From Paenibacillus sp. USDA918EY (GTDB lineage: Bacteria; Bacillota; Bacilli; Paenibacillales; Paenibacillaceae): 64,000 nt of DNA. Below are positions 47,701 to 56,410 of this stretch, one piece after another. The DNA is taken from positions 1 to 64,000 of the forward strand of contig NZ_WTWY01000022.1 in the NCBI RefSeq assembly GCF_009870825.1. Reading direction: 5' to 3'. Position 1 is the stretch's first letter. Every line of letters begins with the position of its first letter. A program made the position numbers and the translations under genes. The notes beneath the pieces were generated by a model. It worked only from the letters and a program-made list of their open reading frames with translations, was not told the origin of the DNA and did not search any database.

Positions 47701-48480
47701 ATGCTGCTTATGGAACTGCTGCAGGTCAAAGCCTTAAGCAAGGTCTATCCGGGAAAAATAAACACCCAAGCCTTAACCGATATCCATTTCAATATTGAAC
47801 AAGGGGAATTCGTAGGCATTATGGGTCCTTCCGGGAGCGGAAAAACGACGCTGCTGAACGTGGTCTCCACCATCGACGAGCCCAGTGCGGGAGAAGTATT
47901 AATCGAAGGGATCAGCCCGCACCGCATGAATAAAAAAGAGCTGGCGCGTTTCCGCCGCAGAAAGCTAGGTTTTGTGTTTCAAGATTTCAACCTGCTGGAA
48001 ACGTTGACGGTCGCCGAAAATATCGTGCTTCCCCTCACCCTGGACAACCGGAGGCTGTCCGACATCGAAGCTTCGCTGGAGCGCGTGGCGGGCAAACTCG
48101 GCATCGCAGATATTTTGAAAAAACGCACGTACGAAATTTCAGGCGGCCAGCGCCAGCGAACAGCCATCGCCCGGGCGCTGATCACTTCCCCCGCCATCGT
48201 CATGGCCGACGAACCGACCGGAGCGCTGGATTCGGGTTCGGCAAGACAGGTCATGGAGTCGCTTGAGCGCCTGAACCGTGAGGACCATACGACGCTGATG
48301 CTGGTCACGCATGATCCGGTTGCGGCGAGCTACTGCAGCCGGATCATTTTCATCAAGGACGGAAGGCTCGCGGCCGAGATCCATCGCGGCGAAAGCCGGC
48401 AGGCCTTTTTCCAACACATTATCGACGCGCTGTCATTCTGGGGAGGTCACAGCCATGAGCTTTCCTCAATTCGCGTTTAA
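47701..48480 (+). CDS. BceA-type ABC transporter ATPase
   Basis: 259 residues. Walker A GPSGSGKTT, Q-loop FVFQDFNLL, signature ISGGQRQRTAIARAL, Walker B IVMADEPTGALD and H-loop VTHD are all intact. The C-terminal ~25 residues (RQAFFQHIIDALSFWGG) match the family tail. ATG 47701 follows GGAAAGG. A 215-bp gap from the kinase gene should contain its regulated promoter; I found no convincing BceR box there. Overlaps the permease gene by 26 bp. Confidence 0.92.
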   Translation: MLLMELLQVKALSKVYPGKINTQALTDIHFNIEQGEFVGIMGPSGSGKTTLLNVVSTIDEPSAGEVLIEGISPHRMNKKELARFRRRKLGFVFQDFNLLETLTVAENIVLPLTLDNRRLSDIEASLERVAGKLGIADILKKRTYEISGGQRQRTAIARALITSPAIVMADEPTGALDSGSARQVMESLERLNREDHTTLMLVTHDPVAASYCSRIIFIKDGRLAAEIHRGESRQAFFQHIIDALSFWGGHSHELSSIRV

Positions 48481-50389
48481 CAACGTCAGGCGCAATTTCC
48501 GCGCCTACTTCACGTATTTCCTGAGCAGCGCCGTCATGGTTATGATTTTTTTCGCGTACTCCATGTTCATTTACCACCCGGATCTTTCCCATTCGGATTT
48601 CGGCCAATACGTCTCCACCGGCATGCGGATCGCGTCCTATGTGGTCTACGTTTTTTCCATTTTCTTCGTGTTCTACTCGCTTAGCGCGTTTCTGAAATCA
48701 AGGAATCAGGAATTCGGCATGCTCATGATTCTCGGCGCGCGGACGGGCCAAATCAACCGGCTTGTTTTTCTGGAAAATATGCTGGTCGGCATCGGCTCCA
48801 TCATCGTCGGCGTCCTCGGCGGAATGCTGATTTCCAAGTTCTTTCTGCTCATCACCAGCAAAATCATCGGGGAAGCCGAACTTCGCTTTTACTGGCCAGC
48901 CAAAGCCCTGGTTGTAACCGCCGCCGCGTTTCTGCTGCTTTTTGTCGCCGCCTCGGTCTTCACGCTTGCGTTGATCCGGCATAAAAAGGTGCAGGAGCTG
49001 CTCAAAGGCAGCGTGATGCCGAAAAAAGAACCTAAAGCTTCCTGGCTTCTGTCCATCCTGGGCGCTTCGCTTCTGATTCTCGGAGTGATTGCCGTGACGG
49101 GCAAATTCTCAAGCAACACGCTGATGTACGCTGCAGTCACGGGCATCGCCGGCACGTATTTCTTTTATACGCAGCTGTCGGTGGTCATCATCAAGCTTTT
49201 GAAAAAAAATCGGCCGCTCACGTGGAAAAAAACGAACCTGATCCGAATCTCCGAAATGGCCTACAAGCTGAAAGACAACGCGCGAATTCTGTTCATGGTT
49301 ACGGTGGTTACCGCGATGGCCTGCATGGTCTCCAGCGTGCTTCTGTTCATGTACCAGACCAATGCCGCGACGTACAAAAATTCTCCCTATGCGTTGGTCT
49401 ACGTCATCCGTGACGCCATCGACGGAAAAGGGGAGCGCGGCTACATCGTCAAGGAGTTGAAGGCCAACGGAGTCCAATTTGCCGAACAAAAACTGGATTT
49501 CATCCACTATCGGGGCTTTGCGCTGAATGGCAAGCAACGGGGCATCGACCTGCTTCCGATGTCTGCATATCGCTTGTTATCCGAACAAACCGGCCTGCCG
49601 GGCATTCAAAACGTGTCTGCTTCGGATGCGGCATTGCTCCTCAGCAGGACCACCAACGTCCAACATTTCAAGGATTTTGCGGATGCCCATCTGCAAAACA
49701 AACGACATAGCCTTACCGTCAAACAGAAGGTCAATACGGACATTATGCCTTTCGGACCGTATTCTTCCCCGTTCCTGGTCGTGAGCGATGCGGCGTACAA
49801 GGATTTTGCCCAAGATCCGGAGCTGTTCTCGAAGATGACTTATTATTTGTATAAGATTCCGGCTTGGGATGGAGCGCCTCCCTCCCGGTCCGATCCGGAA
49901 GCGACCCTTGGTGCGAAACTCGCGGAGTGGAATCAGGCGGTGACTTCCCAGCACAACTATGAATACATGTTATATGCCCGGGGCGAAAATTATCAAAGCT
50001 CCCAGCAGTCTACGGCCGTGATGAGTTTTATCGGCGTTTTTATCGCCCTTATTTTCTCGTTGTCGTCGGCAAGCTTTCTCTATTTCAAGCTGCATACGGA
50101 GCTTCGTAAAGATCAGCGGATGTACCGCTCCCTGTCCAAAATCGGCCTTGGCGAAGACGAGATGGCGAAAGCCGCCTCGACGCAAATTGCGCTGCTTTTT
50201 TACGTTCCGATCGCGGCAGCCATCGTCGAAACGATGGTGGTTATCGTGCCCATCCTGCATGGGTTGAATCAAACCGGCATAATGCCGCCGATCCTTACTA
50301 CGACCGCGGGTTTCATCGTCGTTCAAACCGTCTATTTCCTGATCGTTCGGATGCAGTATGTCCGCAGCCTGCGCAAGCTTATGGTGTAA
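48455..50389 (+). CDS. BceB-type FtsX-like permease
   Basis: 644 residues. Ten predicted membrane segments, with the diagnostic large extracellular domain of about 200 residues (~310-520) between segments 7 and 8. The N-terminus SFPQFAFNNVRRNFRAYFTYFLSS is typical of the family. ATG 48455 has GGGAGG 7 nt upstream. With the ATPase it would remove peptide antibiotics such as bacitracin-like compounds from their cell-wall lipid target and signal to the kinase; the actual drug is unknown. Followed by a strong terminator. Confidence 0.93.
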   Translation: MSFPQFAFNNVRRNFRAYFTYFLSSAVMVMIFFAYSMFIYHPDLSHSDFGQYVSTGMRIASYVVYVFSIFFVFYSLSAFLKSRNQEFGMLMILGARTGQINRLVFLENMLVGIGSIIVGVLGGMLISKFFLLITSKIIGEAELRFYWPAKALVVTAAAFLLLFVAASVFTLALIRHKKVQELLKGSVMPKKEPKASWLLSILGASLLILGVIAVTGKFSSNTLMYAAVTGIAGTYFFYTQLSVVIIKLLKKNRPLTWKKTNLIRISEMAYKLKDNARILFMVTVVTAMACMVSSVLLFMYQTNAATYKNSPYALVYVIRDAIDGKGERGYIVKELKANGVQFAEQKLDFIHYRGFALNGKQRGIDLLPMSAYRLLSEQTGLPGIQNVSASDAALLLSRTTNVQHFKDFADAHLQNKRHSLTVKQKVNTDIMPFGPYSSPFLVVSDAAYKDFAQDPELFSKMTYYLYKIPAWDGAPPSRSDPEATLGAKLAEWNQAVTSQHNYEYMLYARGENYQSSQQSTAVMSFIGVFIALIFSLSSASFLYFKLHTELRKDQRMYRSLSKIGLGEDEMAKAASTQIALLFYVPIAAAIVETMVVIVPILHGLNQTGIMPPILTTTAGFIVVQTVYFLIVRMQYVRSLRKLMV

Positions 50390-50476
50390 TTGGAAGGTTG
50401 CGCAGGCCGGCGCGCTTGGCATCGCCATTTGGCCCGTCCGGAGAGACCATTCGCGAGATTTATAGCCGCACAACGC

Positions 50477-50516
50477 AAAACCCAAGCCCGCGGGGAATCG
50501 CGGGCTTGGGTTTCTT
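50477..50516. terminator. Bidirectional terminator
   Basis: AACCCAAGCCCGCG (50479-50492), 6-nt loop, CGCGGGCTTGGGTT (50499-50512): a perfect 14-bp stem, with AAAA on the left and TTTCTTCTTT on the right. It ends the Bce module and the leftward flavoprotein operon. Confidence 0.9.
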
Positions 50517-50518
50517 CT

Positions 50519-51835
50519 TTATTTAACGGCAAACAGTTTCTTCAAGTAATCGTTCTGGAATATGCCCAACGGGTCCAGCTGCCTGCGGATTTCCTGAAAG
50601 GCATCCCACTTGGGGTACAGTCCTGACAATTCCTCCGCTGTTCGGGTATGCATTTTCCCCCAATGCGGACGCCCGTCATACCGCCGGAAAATGTCCTCGA
50701 TATCCCGGAAATACGTCCGATGTTCCATCCCCTTATACATATGAACGGCGATATACGCGGAGTCGCGGCCGCAGGCCGGGCTGAGCCATATGTCGTCGCC
50801 TTTGACGTAACGGCATTCGACCGGAAAATGCACCGCATGTTTTTCGGCCGCGACTTTGGCGCGAATTTCGCGAACGACCTCCTCCATCTTTTCCGCGGGG
50901 ACGCTGTATTCCATTTCATTGAAGCGCACCAGCCGCTGCGTGGCGAAAAGCTCGTGGCTGTACGCCGTATCCTCTCCCGTCGGGACAAAACGCGCCGACA
51001 GCCGGCTTACCGGCTTGCACAAGCCTGGAAGGATGCGGCAGCCAGCCGACAGCATGCCGAAAAAGGCGTTTTCCATCACAAGCTGATTGGCCTGCTGCCA
51101 AAAACGGCTTTCGGACGGCGTTTCGTCCGTTTCATCCAGCAATTTCACCTGGACGGTGTCGGTATGGGGAAACCAGAAAAACTCGAAATGGTCGTGGTCG
51201 TCCCGAAACTCCGCCAGCCGCCCGAAGCATTCGTCAACGGTCAGGCGCATGCTTTTGTAGTGGAGCACCGTTCTCGGAACGACCCGGATGCGGACTTTGA
51301 CCACGATCCCCAGCATGCCGAGCGAAACCTGCAGCGCCTTGAACAGCTCGCGGTTCTCCTCCTCGCTGCACGTCAGCAGCTCGCCGGATGCGGTAATCAC
51401 CTGCGCTTCGAGCAGCTGCGTCGATAAAGAACCGAAACGGATTCCCGTCCCGTGCGTTCCGGTTCCGATCGCCCCGCCGATCGATTGGATATCGATGTCG
51501 CCGAGGTTTTCCTGCGCCCAGCCCTGCCTGTGCAGCGCTTCGCTGATGTCCCGCAGCCTTGTGCCCGCCCAAATCCAGACGCTGCGCGAAGATTCGTCCA
51601 CCGGCTCGACCCCGGCCAGATGGTCCAGCGACAGCAGAACGTCATCGGTCCGCACCAGCGGCGTGAAGGAATGCCCCGCCCCGATGACGCGGATGCCCTT
51701 GCCTTCCTTGGCGCAGGAACGGACCAAAGACATGATGTCGTCAACGGCCGCCGGATAAACGATATGTTTGGGCGTGCTGCGGACGGCGCCCGACCAGTTT
51801 TTCCAGACTTTCCGGTTTTCGTTTAAAGAAAGCAT
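50519..51835 (-). CDS. FAD-linked lactone oxidase-type oxidoreductase
   Basis: 438 residues of the VAO/GlcD superfamily with an ALO-type C-terminal domain (D-arabinono-1,4-lactone / L-gulonolactone oxidase group). The PP-loop IGAGHSFTPL has His55 placed for covalent FAD attachment. The substrate domain ends in RPHWGKMH and YPKWDAFQEIRRQLDPLGIFQNDYL, typical of this family. No signal peptide. It overlaps the upstream alanine-racemase-fold gene by 13 bp, so the two are coupled; their substrates may be related. Confidence 0.88.
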   Translation of the reverse strand: MLSLNENRKVWKNWSGAVRSTPKHIVYPAAVDDIMSLVRSCAKEGKGIRVIGAGHSFTPLVRTDDVLLSLDHLAGVEPVDESSRSVWIWAGTRLRDISEALHRQGWAQENLGDIDIQSIGGAIGTGTHGTGIRFGSLSTQLLEAQVITASGELLTCSEEENRELFKALQVSLGMLGIVVKVRIRVVPRTVLHYKSMRLTVDECFGRLAEFRDDHDHFEFFWFPHTDTVQVKLLDETDETPSESRFWQQANQLVMENAFFGMLSAGCRILPGLCKPVSRLSARFVPTGEDTAYSHELFATQRLVRFNEMEYSVPAEKMEEVVREIRAKVAAEKHAVHFPVECRYVKGDDIWLSPACGRDSAYIAVHMYKGMEHRTYFRDIEDIFRRYDGRPHWGKMHTRTAEELSGLYPKWDAFQEIRRQLDPLGIFQNDYLKKLFAVK

Positions 51836-53016
51836 TGTCCATCCCCCCGGTAGGTTGTGATTTTTTCAACGATGCCGCCTTTCGATAGGCCGTACAAATA
51901 ATTAAACCGTTCGCATAGCTCGCCGGCCTTCGCATGACGGAAAAAGATCGGGTCGCCCAGCGTGAGGGGCTCCTCCCCGTCATACTTTACGGGGGTCTGC
52001 ACCTCCCCCGCGCCTTCCAGCGGCAATAGGGACGCCCCGGCCGGCAAATAAGGCAGCGGCAGTTTATCGCGGCCCGCGGCTCCCGAAGCCGTATACCCGC
52101 CCCCGAGACAGGTATATATATGCTTACCCGGCTGACGCACGATTTCAACGGCAAAACCCGCCGCAGGCAGATAACGGAAATCCCTGTAGTGGTCAAATAA
52201 CGCCGGCGCAAAAAAACCGGAGCCGACCGTCACCTCCGTCACCGCTTCCTCCAGGACCGTAGTAAGCAAACTTCCCGTGCCGCCGCCGTTTACGAAACGC
52301 AAAGGCGCCCCCATCGCGTCTTCGATCATGGCCACAAGCGCCGCCCGTTTTTCGGCTACTTGCTTGGCGGAACGCCGTTTCAGCGCCTGCACCAGCATGT
52401 TTTTTGCCATTTTGTTCGGGTAATGGTCGCCCACGCCGGCAATCTGCGCTTCATACCCCATCACCCCGTCCAGCATGACCAGGCGGGAGGACAAGATCCG
52501 CTCCACGAGCGGTCCGGCTTCGGCAATGGTACGAACCGGCGAGCGCCACACGCCGAAATGCAGCCCCGGAACGTCCAGCGACATATCCATGTCGATGCAT
52601 ACCGGAAACCGGACGCCGTGCCGGGCCGCGATCCGTTCGAGATGCTCGATGTGCGCGACCGAGTCGACCATCAGCGTAACCGACTTGCCTTGGCGGATCA
52701 GTTCGGCCATCCCCGCCAGCGCGGACGGCTCCCAGACCGGGTAACCCATCACGATATCGTCCATCCCCTGCTTTACCAGATATATGGCCTCCTGCGGGGA
52801 AAAGCACATCAACCCGCAAAAAACCGGGCTTTGATGAAGAATCCGTTTCAGCAACGCGGCGCTCCGGACCGATTTGGTCGCGATTCGGATGTTTTTGGAG
52901 CCGGCCCGCGCCAGGATGTGCCCGATATTTTTGCCGAGCAGATCCAGATCAACGTAGGCGAAAGGTTTCGGAATACGCTCAAACGCCTGTTTGTAGTAAG
53001 AATAACCCCGTTCCAA
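51823..53016 (-). CDS. Amino acid deaminase/aldolase-type PLP protein (alanine racemase fold)
   Basis: 397 residues. N-terminal PLP TIM barrel with the cofactor Lys48 in IRIATKSV, followed by a D-threonine-aldolase-like C-terminal beta domain (YTCLGGGYTASGAAG, EVQTPVKYDGEEPL, GDPIFFRHAKAGELCERF). The start is TTG 53016 with AAAGGAGGG 6 nt upstream. First gene of a two-gene operon with the flavoprotein. The reaction may be deamination or retro-aldol cleavage of a D-hydroxy amino acid; not determined. Its ribosome site lies at the edge of an intergenic repeat. Confidence 0.82.
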   Translation of the reverse strand: MERGYSYYKQAFERIPKPFAYVDLDLLGKNIGHILARAGSKNIRIATKSVRSAALLKRILHQSPVFCGLMCFSPQEAIYLVKQGMDDIVMGYPVWEPSALAGMAELIRQGKSVTLMVDSVAHIEHLERIAARHGVRFPVCIDMDMSLDVPGLHFGVWRSPVRTIAEAGPLVERILSSRLVMLDGVMGYEAQIAGVGDHYPNKMAKNMLVQALKRRSAKQVAEKRAALVAMIEDAMGAPLRFVNGGGTGSLLTTVLEEAVTEVTVGSGFFAPALFDHYRDFRYLPAAGFAVEIVRQPGKHIYTCLGGGYTASGAAGRDKLPLPYLPAGASLLPLEGAGEVQTPVKYDGEEPLTLGDPIFFRHAKAGELCERFNYLYGLSKGGIVEKITTYRGDGQCFL

Positions 53017-53029
53017 ACTTTTCCCTCCT

Positions 53030-53177
53030 TTAAGAAAAACATCGATCGACGTACTTTCACAGAAGAGAGACCGCGCTTAGCGGAAATTTTCCTTGAGATA
53101 TAAGGAAGCCATCGCTTCGAAATTTGTACCTTCTTATATCTTAAGAAAAACATCGATCGACGTTCTCTCACGGAAAA
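53030..53177. repeat. Intergenic repeat element with flanking direct repeats and a central hairpin
   Basis: A 23-bp sequence TTAAGAAAAACATCGATCGACGT (first 20 shared bases TTAAGAAAAACATCGATCGA) occurs at 53030-53052 and again, identical, at 53141-53163. The next 14 bp are similar (11 of 14). Between them an inverted repeat AGATATAAGGAAG (53096-53108) / CTTCTTATATCT (53130-53141) can form a hairpin. It looks like a dispersed genomic repeat unit, of a kind I associate with Paenibacillus intergenic regions, but only one locus is in view. Confidence 0.6.
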
Positions 53178-53560
53178 CAATCCAGGCTGTATGCAGGCAG
53201 AATGCCCGGGACAAGGATAGGTAAGCGCTATCATTTTGGCGGACGACGATCGGAAAAATCTACTTTCGGCAGTTAACGATGCCTTTTGCGGTACTGCGAC
53301 TTCCCGAGCTGCTATCGGAAAAATGCGGGTTTTACGGAGATGAATATGCGGATTCATGGGGAAAACGGTTGAAAAGCATCCAAAAAAGCGTGCTGTGCGA
53401 GGCTGTCGTAAATTATCCTCATTTTAGCCGAAAAGGAAAATACGGGCAACGGATTCTTTTTCGGGGGATCGCGTCTCCTCGCCAATGGCTTCCGCCAAAG
53501 TCACGAAGTAACCCGCTTGCGAATAGGCTAATGCAGCAAAATTCGAACATATGGGAGCGA
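53178..53560. other. Intergenic region before the DUF3298-like gene
   Basis: About 380 bp. A rightward reading frame stays open here and joins the next gene, but it has no ribosome site and the sequence is not protein-like; I see no gene. No clear promoter was found. Confidence 0.4.
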
Positions 53561-54193
53561 ATGAAAATGCCTCTATACCAGCCGCCCGTTCATGTGCAAA
53601 CCCAAACGTATAACGCCCCGGGCATCCGGATCCATTATCCCCGAATTTCCGGACTGGCCAATCCCCGGGCGGAGGAGCGGATCAACCGCGCGATCGTGGA
53701 GAAAATTCAGGAAATGCAGCGCATCCAGCAGCATGTTCAAACCGGGAGCAACCCGCAAACGGTCGGAAATTTCGAGATCAAAACGAACGAGCGCGGCATA
53801 TTAAGCCTGATGCTCAGCAATTACACGTATTCCACTCCCATGGCCCACGGTTATACCGTCGCCAAAGGGCTGACCTTCTACACCGGCTCCGGCGCCTCCT
53901 ATGCGCTGTCCGATTTGTTTAAACCGGGCTCGAACTACCAGGCCCTGCTGACGGACGAAATCAACGCGCAGATCAAAAAGCGGAACCTCCCCGTCCTGGA
54001 AGGCACGGCGGTCACCGTGCAGCCGACCCAGGATTATTATTTGGCCGACAAAGCGCTCGTCATCTTTTATCCGCTGTATTCGATTACGCCCTATTACGTC
54101 GGGTTCCCGATGTTTCCGGTTTCGGTCTACGTCCTGCAAAACATCGCCGCCGAGGAAGGGCCGCTGACGATACTGGCAGCCGATATCGCTTAA
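53561..54193 (+). CDS. DUF3298/DUF4163-like protein (RsiV-type domain)
   Basis: 210 residues. It begins MKMPLYQPPVHVQTQTYNAP; the N-terminal half (IHYPRISGLANPRAEERINRAI) fits DUF4163 and the C-terminal half (LTFYTGSGASYALSDLFKPGSNYQALLTDEIN, LADKALVIFYPLYSITPYYVGFP) fits DUF3298, as in RsiV and PdaC. No signal peptide or membrane segment is seen with this start, unlike those secreted relatives, so it would be cytoplasmic or exported by another route. ATG 53561 has GGGAGCG just upstream. Function unknown. Confidence 0.78.
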   Translation: MKMPLYQPPVHVQTQTYNAPGIRIHYPRISGLANPRAEERINRAIVEKIQEMQRIQQHVQTGSNPQTVGNFEIKTNERGILSLMLSNYTYSTPMAHGYTVAKGLTFYTGSGASYALSDLFKPGSNYQALLTDEINAQIKKRNLPVLEGTAVTVQPTQDYYLADKALVIFYPLYSITPYYVGFPMFPVSVYVLQNIAAEEGPLTILAADIA

Positions 54194-54601
54194 ACGCGCG
54201 CCCATTGCCGTCCAAACAGCAAAAAGCTGCTCCATGCCGCCGTAAAAGTTGTTATATGTCGCGGAAAGGTTCTCTTTTGAACTTAGCCAATAAAGGAGTT
54301 GCTTCCTACTCTTTTCTCTTTTCAATATGATCGATCTTTTCCTGGTCGACAATGCTTATTACGTTTCAACTACGGCCTTGGGAGAAGGGAATGACGAATT
54401 AGAGCATATGCGTGAAAAAGGATGAAGCTAACTTGCGTAACTATCAGCAGATATTCGAAAACGATAATATGCACGAAAACAGGAAGCACGCTTGGTGCTC
54501 CCCGTTTTTGTTGTAGGAACATTGATTTGAAGGACTGTGGTAGATATACGCGGATCCGCCGCGTTTACCCTGCAGATTCCCGCTTCGATGTAAACGTTCG
54601 A
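54194..54601. other. Gap between DUF3298-like gene and ugpE
   Basis: Contains a terminator (54477-54510). A 32-codon open frame at 54327-54425 has no ribosome site, and I do not count it as a gene. Codon-like periodicity hints at decayed coding sequence, but no family is recognised. Confidence 0.35.
54477..54510. terminator. Terminator after ugpE
   Basis: AAACAGGAAGCAC, 5-nt loop, GTGCTCCCCGTTTTTG. On the minus strand the stem is followed by GTTTTC, about 95 bp after the ugpE stop; on the plus strand by TTTTTG, so it may work both ways. Confidence 0.6.
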
Positions 54602-55528
54602 TCATTTGACGCCGTTGTATACAAACGCCTTGATGATTTGGCGCTGCGACAGGAAAAACACGACAAGGATCGGCGCCACGAGGATCAGGTTGCCTGCCAT
54701 CAAAATATTCCACGTGCCCACGCCTTCGACCTCGCGGATTTTGGCGATCCCGATCGGCAGCGTTCTGGCGGTTTCGTTGGTCGTCATGACCAGCGGCCAG
54801 AAATAATCGTTCCAATGGGCGATAAAGCTGAACAACGCGAAGGTGACAAGCACCGGTTTCACCATCGGGACCATGATCCGGACGATGATTTTCCACTCTT
54901 TCGCCTGATCCAGCCTTGCCGCTTCGATCAATTCGTCGGAGATTTGCCGGAACGCCTGCCGCAGCAGGAAAATGCCGAACGCGCTCGAGGCAAATGGCAG
55001 GATCAGCCCGAGATGGGTATTCAGCAGCTTGAAGGTGCTCAGCTCCAAATAGACGGGCAGGAAAATCAGCTGGCTCGGGATCATCAGCGTGACCATCACG
55101 ACGCTGAACAAAAAGCCCGACCCGGCAAACTTATACCTGGCGAACGCATAGGACGCCGGAATGATCGTCAGCATTTGCAGGATGAGGATGCTGACGGAAA
55201 TGATGACGCTGTTCGTTATATAATGCAGGAACGGCCCCGTATGCCAGGCGTCGGCGTAGTTTTTCCAAACGGGATGGCGCGGAATCCACTCCGGCGGGAA
55301 GATCATCGTCTCCGGCAGCGTCTTCAGCGACGTGGACAGCATCCAGACGAAAGGCAGGGCAAAGATCAGCACCAGCAGCAGCAGCCCGGCGACGTTCGCG
55401 ACGCGGAGAATAAGGTTCAAAATTTTGCGCAAAAGGGCTTGTTTCGTCCGGATCCCGTTCAGCGGATGGCCGGCTGCGGCCCGGATCGGCCCTTCGATGG
55501 CGCGGTTTGCGGCTTTCAAGCATGACAC
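54602..55528 (-). CDS. ugpE: Glycerol-3-phosphate-type ABC transporter permease UgpE
   Basis: 308 residues, six membrane segments after a ~40-residue cytoplasmic N-terminus. EAA loop: DELIEAARLDQAKEWKIIVRIMVPMVKPV. The start is GTG 55528 after AAGGAAAAGAG; TTG 55519 is an alternative. Last gene of glpP-ugpB-HAD-ugpC-ugpA-ugpE. The glycerol-phosphate assignment rests on the GlpP regulator and order, not on the permease itself. Confidence 0.8.
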   Translation of the reverse strand: MSCLKAANRAIEGPIRAAAGHPLNGIRTKQALLRKILNLILRVANVAGLLLLVLIFALPFVWMLSTSLKTLPETMIFPPEWIPRHPVWKNYADAWHTGPFLHYITNSVIISVSILILQMLTIIPASYAFARYKFAGSGFLFSVVMVTLMIPSQLIFLPVYLELSTFKLLNTHLGLILPFASSAFGIFLLRQAFRQISDELIEAARLDQAKEWKIIVRIMVPMVKPVLVTFALFSFIAHWNDYFWPLVMTTNETARTLPIGIAKIREVEGVGTWNILMAGNLILVAPILVVFFLSQRQIIKAFVYNGVK

Positions 55529-55537
55529 CTCTTTTCC

Positions 55538-56410
55538 TTAACGGTAATGAACCCGGTTCGACAGCAGTTTGAAATAAACGATGGTCAGGATGCCGACGAT
55601 GACGAGCAGAATGACGCCCGCCGCGGAAGCGTAGCCGATTTTGAAAAATCGGAAGCCGTATTGGTAAATGTAATAAACGAGCGTATTCGTCGAATTGACC
55701 GGCCCGCCCTGGGTCATGATGGCGATCGTTTCGAACACCTGGAACGAACCGATCATGTTGATGATGACCAGGAAAAAAATCGTCGGCGACAGCATCGGCA
55801 AAATCAGCTTCGTAAACGTCGTCCACGGCCGGGAACGGTCCAGGGAAGCCGCTTCGTAAATGTCGGCCGGAATGCTTTGCAGACCGGCGATAAACACAAG
55901 CGTGTTGTACCCGATTCCCTTCCAGACGGCGACGATGACGAGCGAAATGAGCGAAGTGCTCGGATGCGACAGCCACTGCAGCTTCCCGAAGCCGAACAAC
56001 CCGATCACCCAGTTGAGCAGCCCGTATTCCGGATCCATCAGCCAGGTCCACAGGAGCGAAATCGAGACGAGCGAAATGATGTGGGGGCTGAAAATCGCGC
56101 CCTGCACGATGCCGTAGAAGACGTTCCCCCGGTTAAGCCATAAGGCAAGCAGCAGCGACAGTCCCGTCGTCAGCGCCACCGTTAACACGGTATAAATGGT
56201 CGTATTGGAAAGCACCTGCCTGAATTCCGGTTCGGTAAGCAGGTCCACGAAATTTTGAATGCCCACGAACGTTTTCGTCGGGCTGACGAAATTCCAGTCG
56301 AACAAGCTCAAATAAAGCATGTAAAAAATCGGATAAATGAAAAACAGCGAAAAAATGATGATGGCCGGAGCAACCATGCTATAGGGACGAAGTTTATGCC
56401 AAAGCGTCAT
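55538..56410 (-). CDS. ugpA: Glycerol-3-phosphate-type ABC transporter permease UgpA
   Basis: 290 residues, six membrane segments. EAA loop: DIYEAASLDRSRPWTTFTKLILPMLSPT. The ATG overlaps the ugpC stop by 4 bp. 9 bp before ugpE. Confidence 0.82.
   Translation of the reverse strand: MTLWHKLRPYSMVAPAIIIFSLFFIYPIFYMLYLSLFDWNFVSPTKTFVGIQNFVDLLTEPEFRQVLSNTTIYTVLTVALTTGLSLLLALWLNRGNVFYGIVQGAIFSPHIISLVSISLLWTWLMDPEYGLLNWVIGLFGFGKLQWLSHPSTSLISLVIVAVWKGIGYNTLVFIAGLQSIPADIYEAASLDRSRPWTTFTKLILPMLSPTIFFLVIINMIGSFQVFETIAIMTQGGPVNSTNTLVYYIYQYGFRFFKIGYASAAGVILLVIVGILTIVYFKLLSNRVHYR

Noticed and set aside
52848-53357. Leftward 169-codon open frame over the intergenic repeat
   Set aside because: The recurring peptide RRSMFFL comes only from the duplicated 23-bp DNA sequence. 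The frame overlaps the start of the alanine-racemase-fold gene and has no ribosome site.
53279-53560. Longer start for the DUF3298-like gene
   Set aside because: The extra 94 codons lack a ribosome site and family similarity; ATG 53561 has GGGAGCG in place and starts with the conserved domain.
54327-54425. 32-codon open frame
   Set aside because: No ribosome site or promoter and too short to judge; described only as part of the gap.
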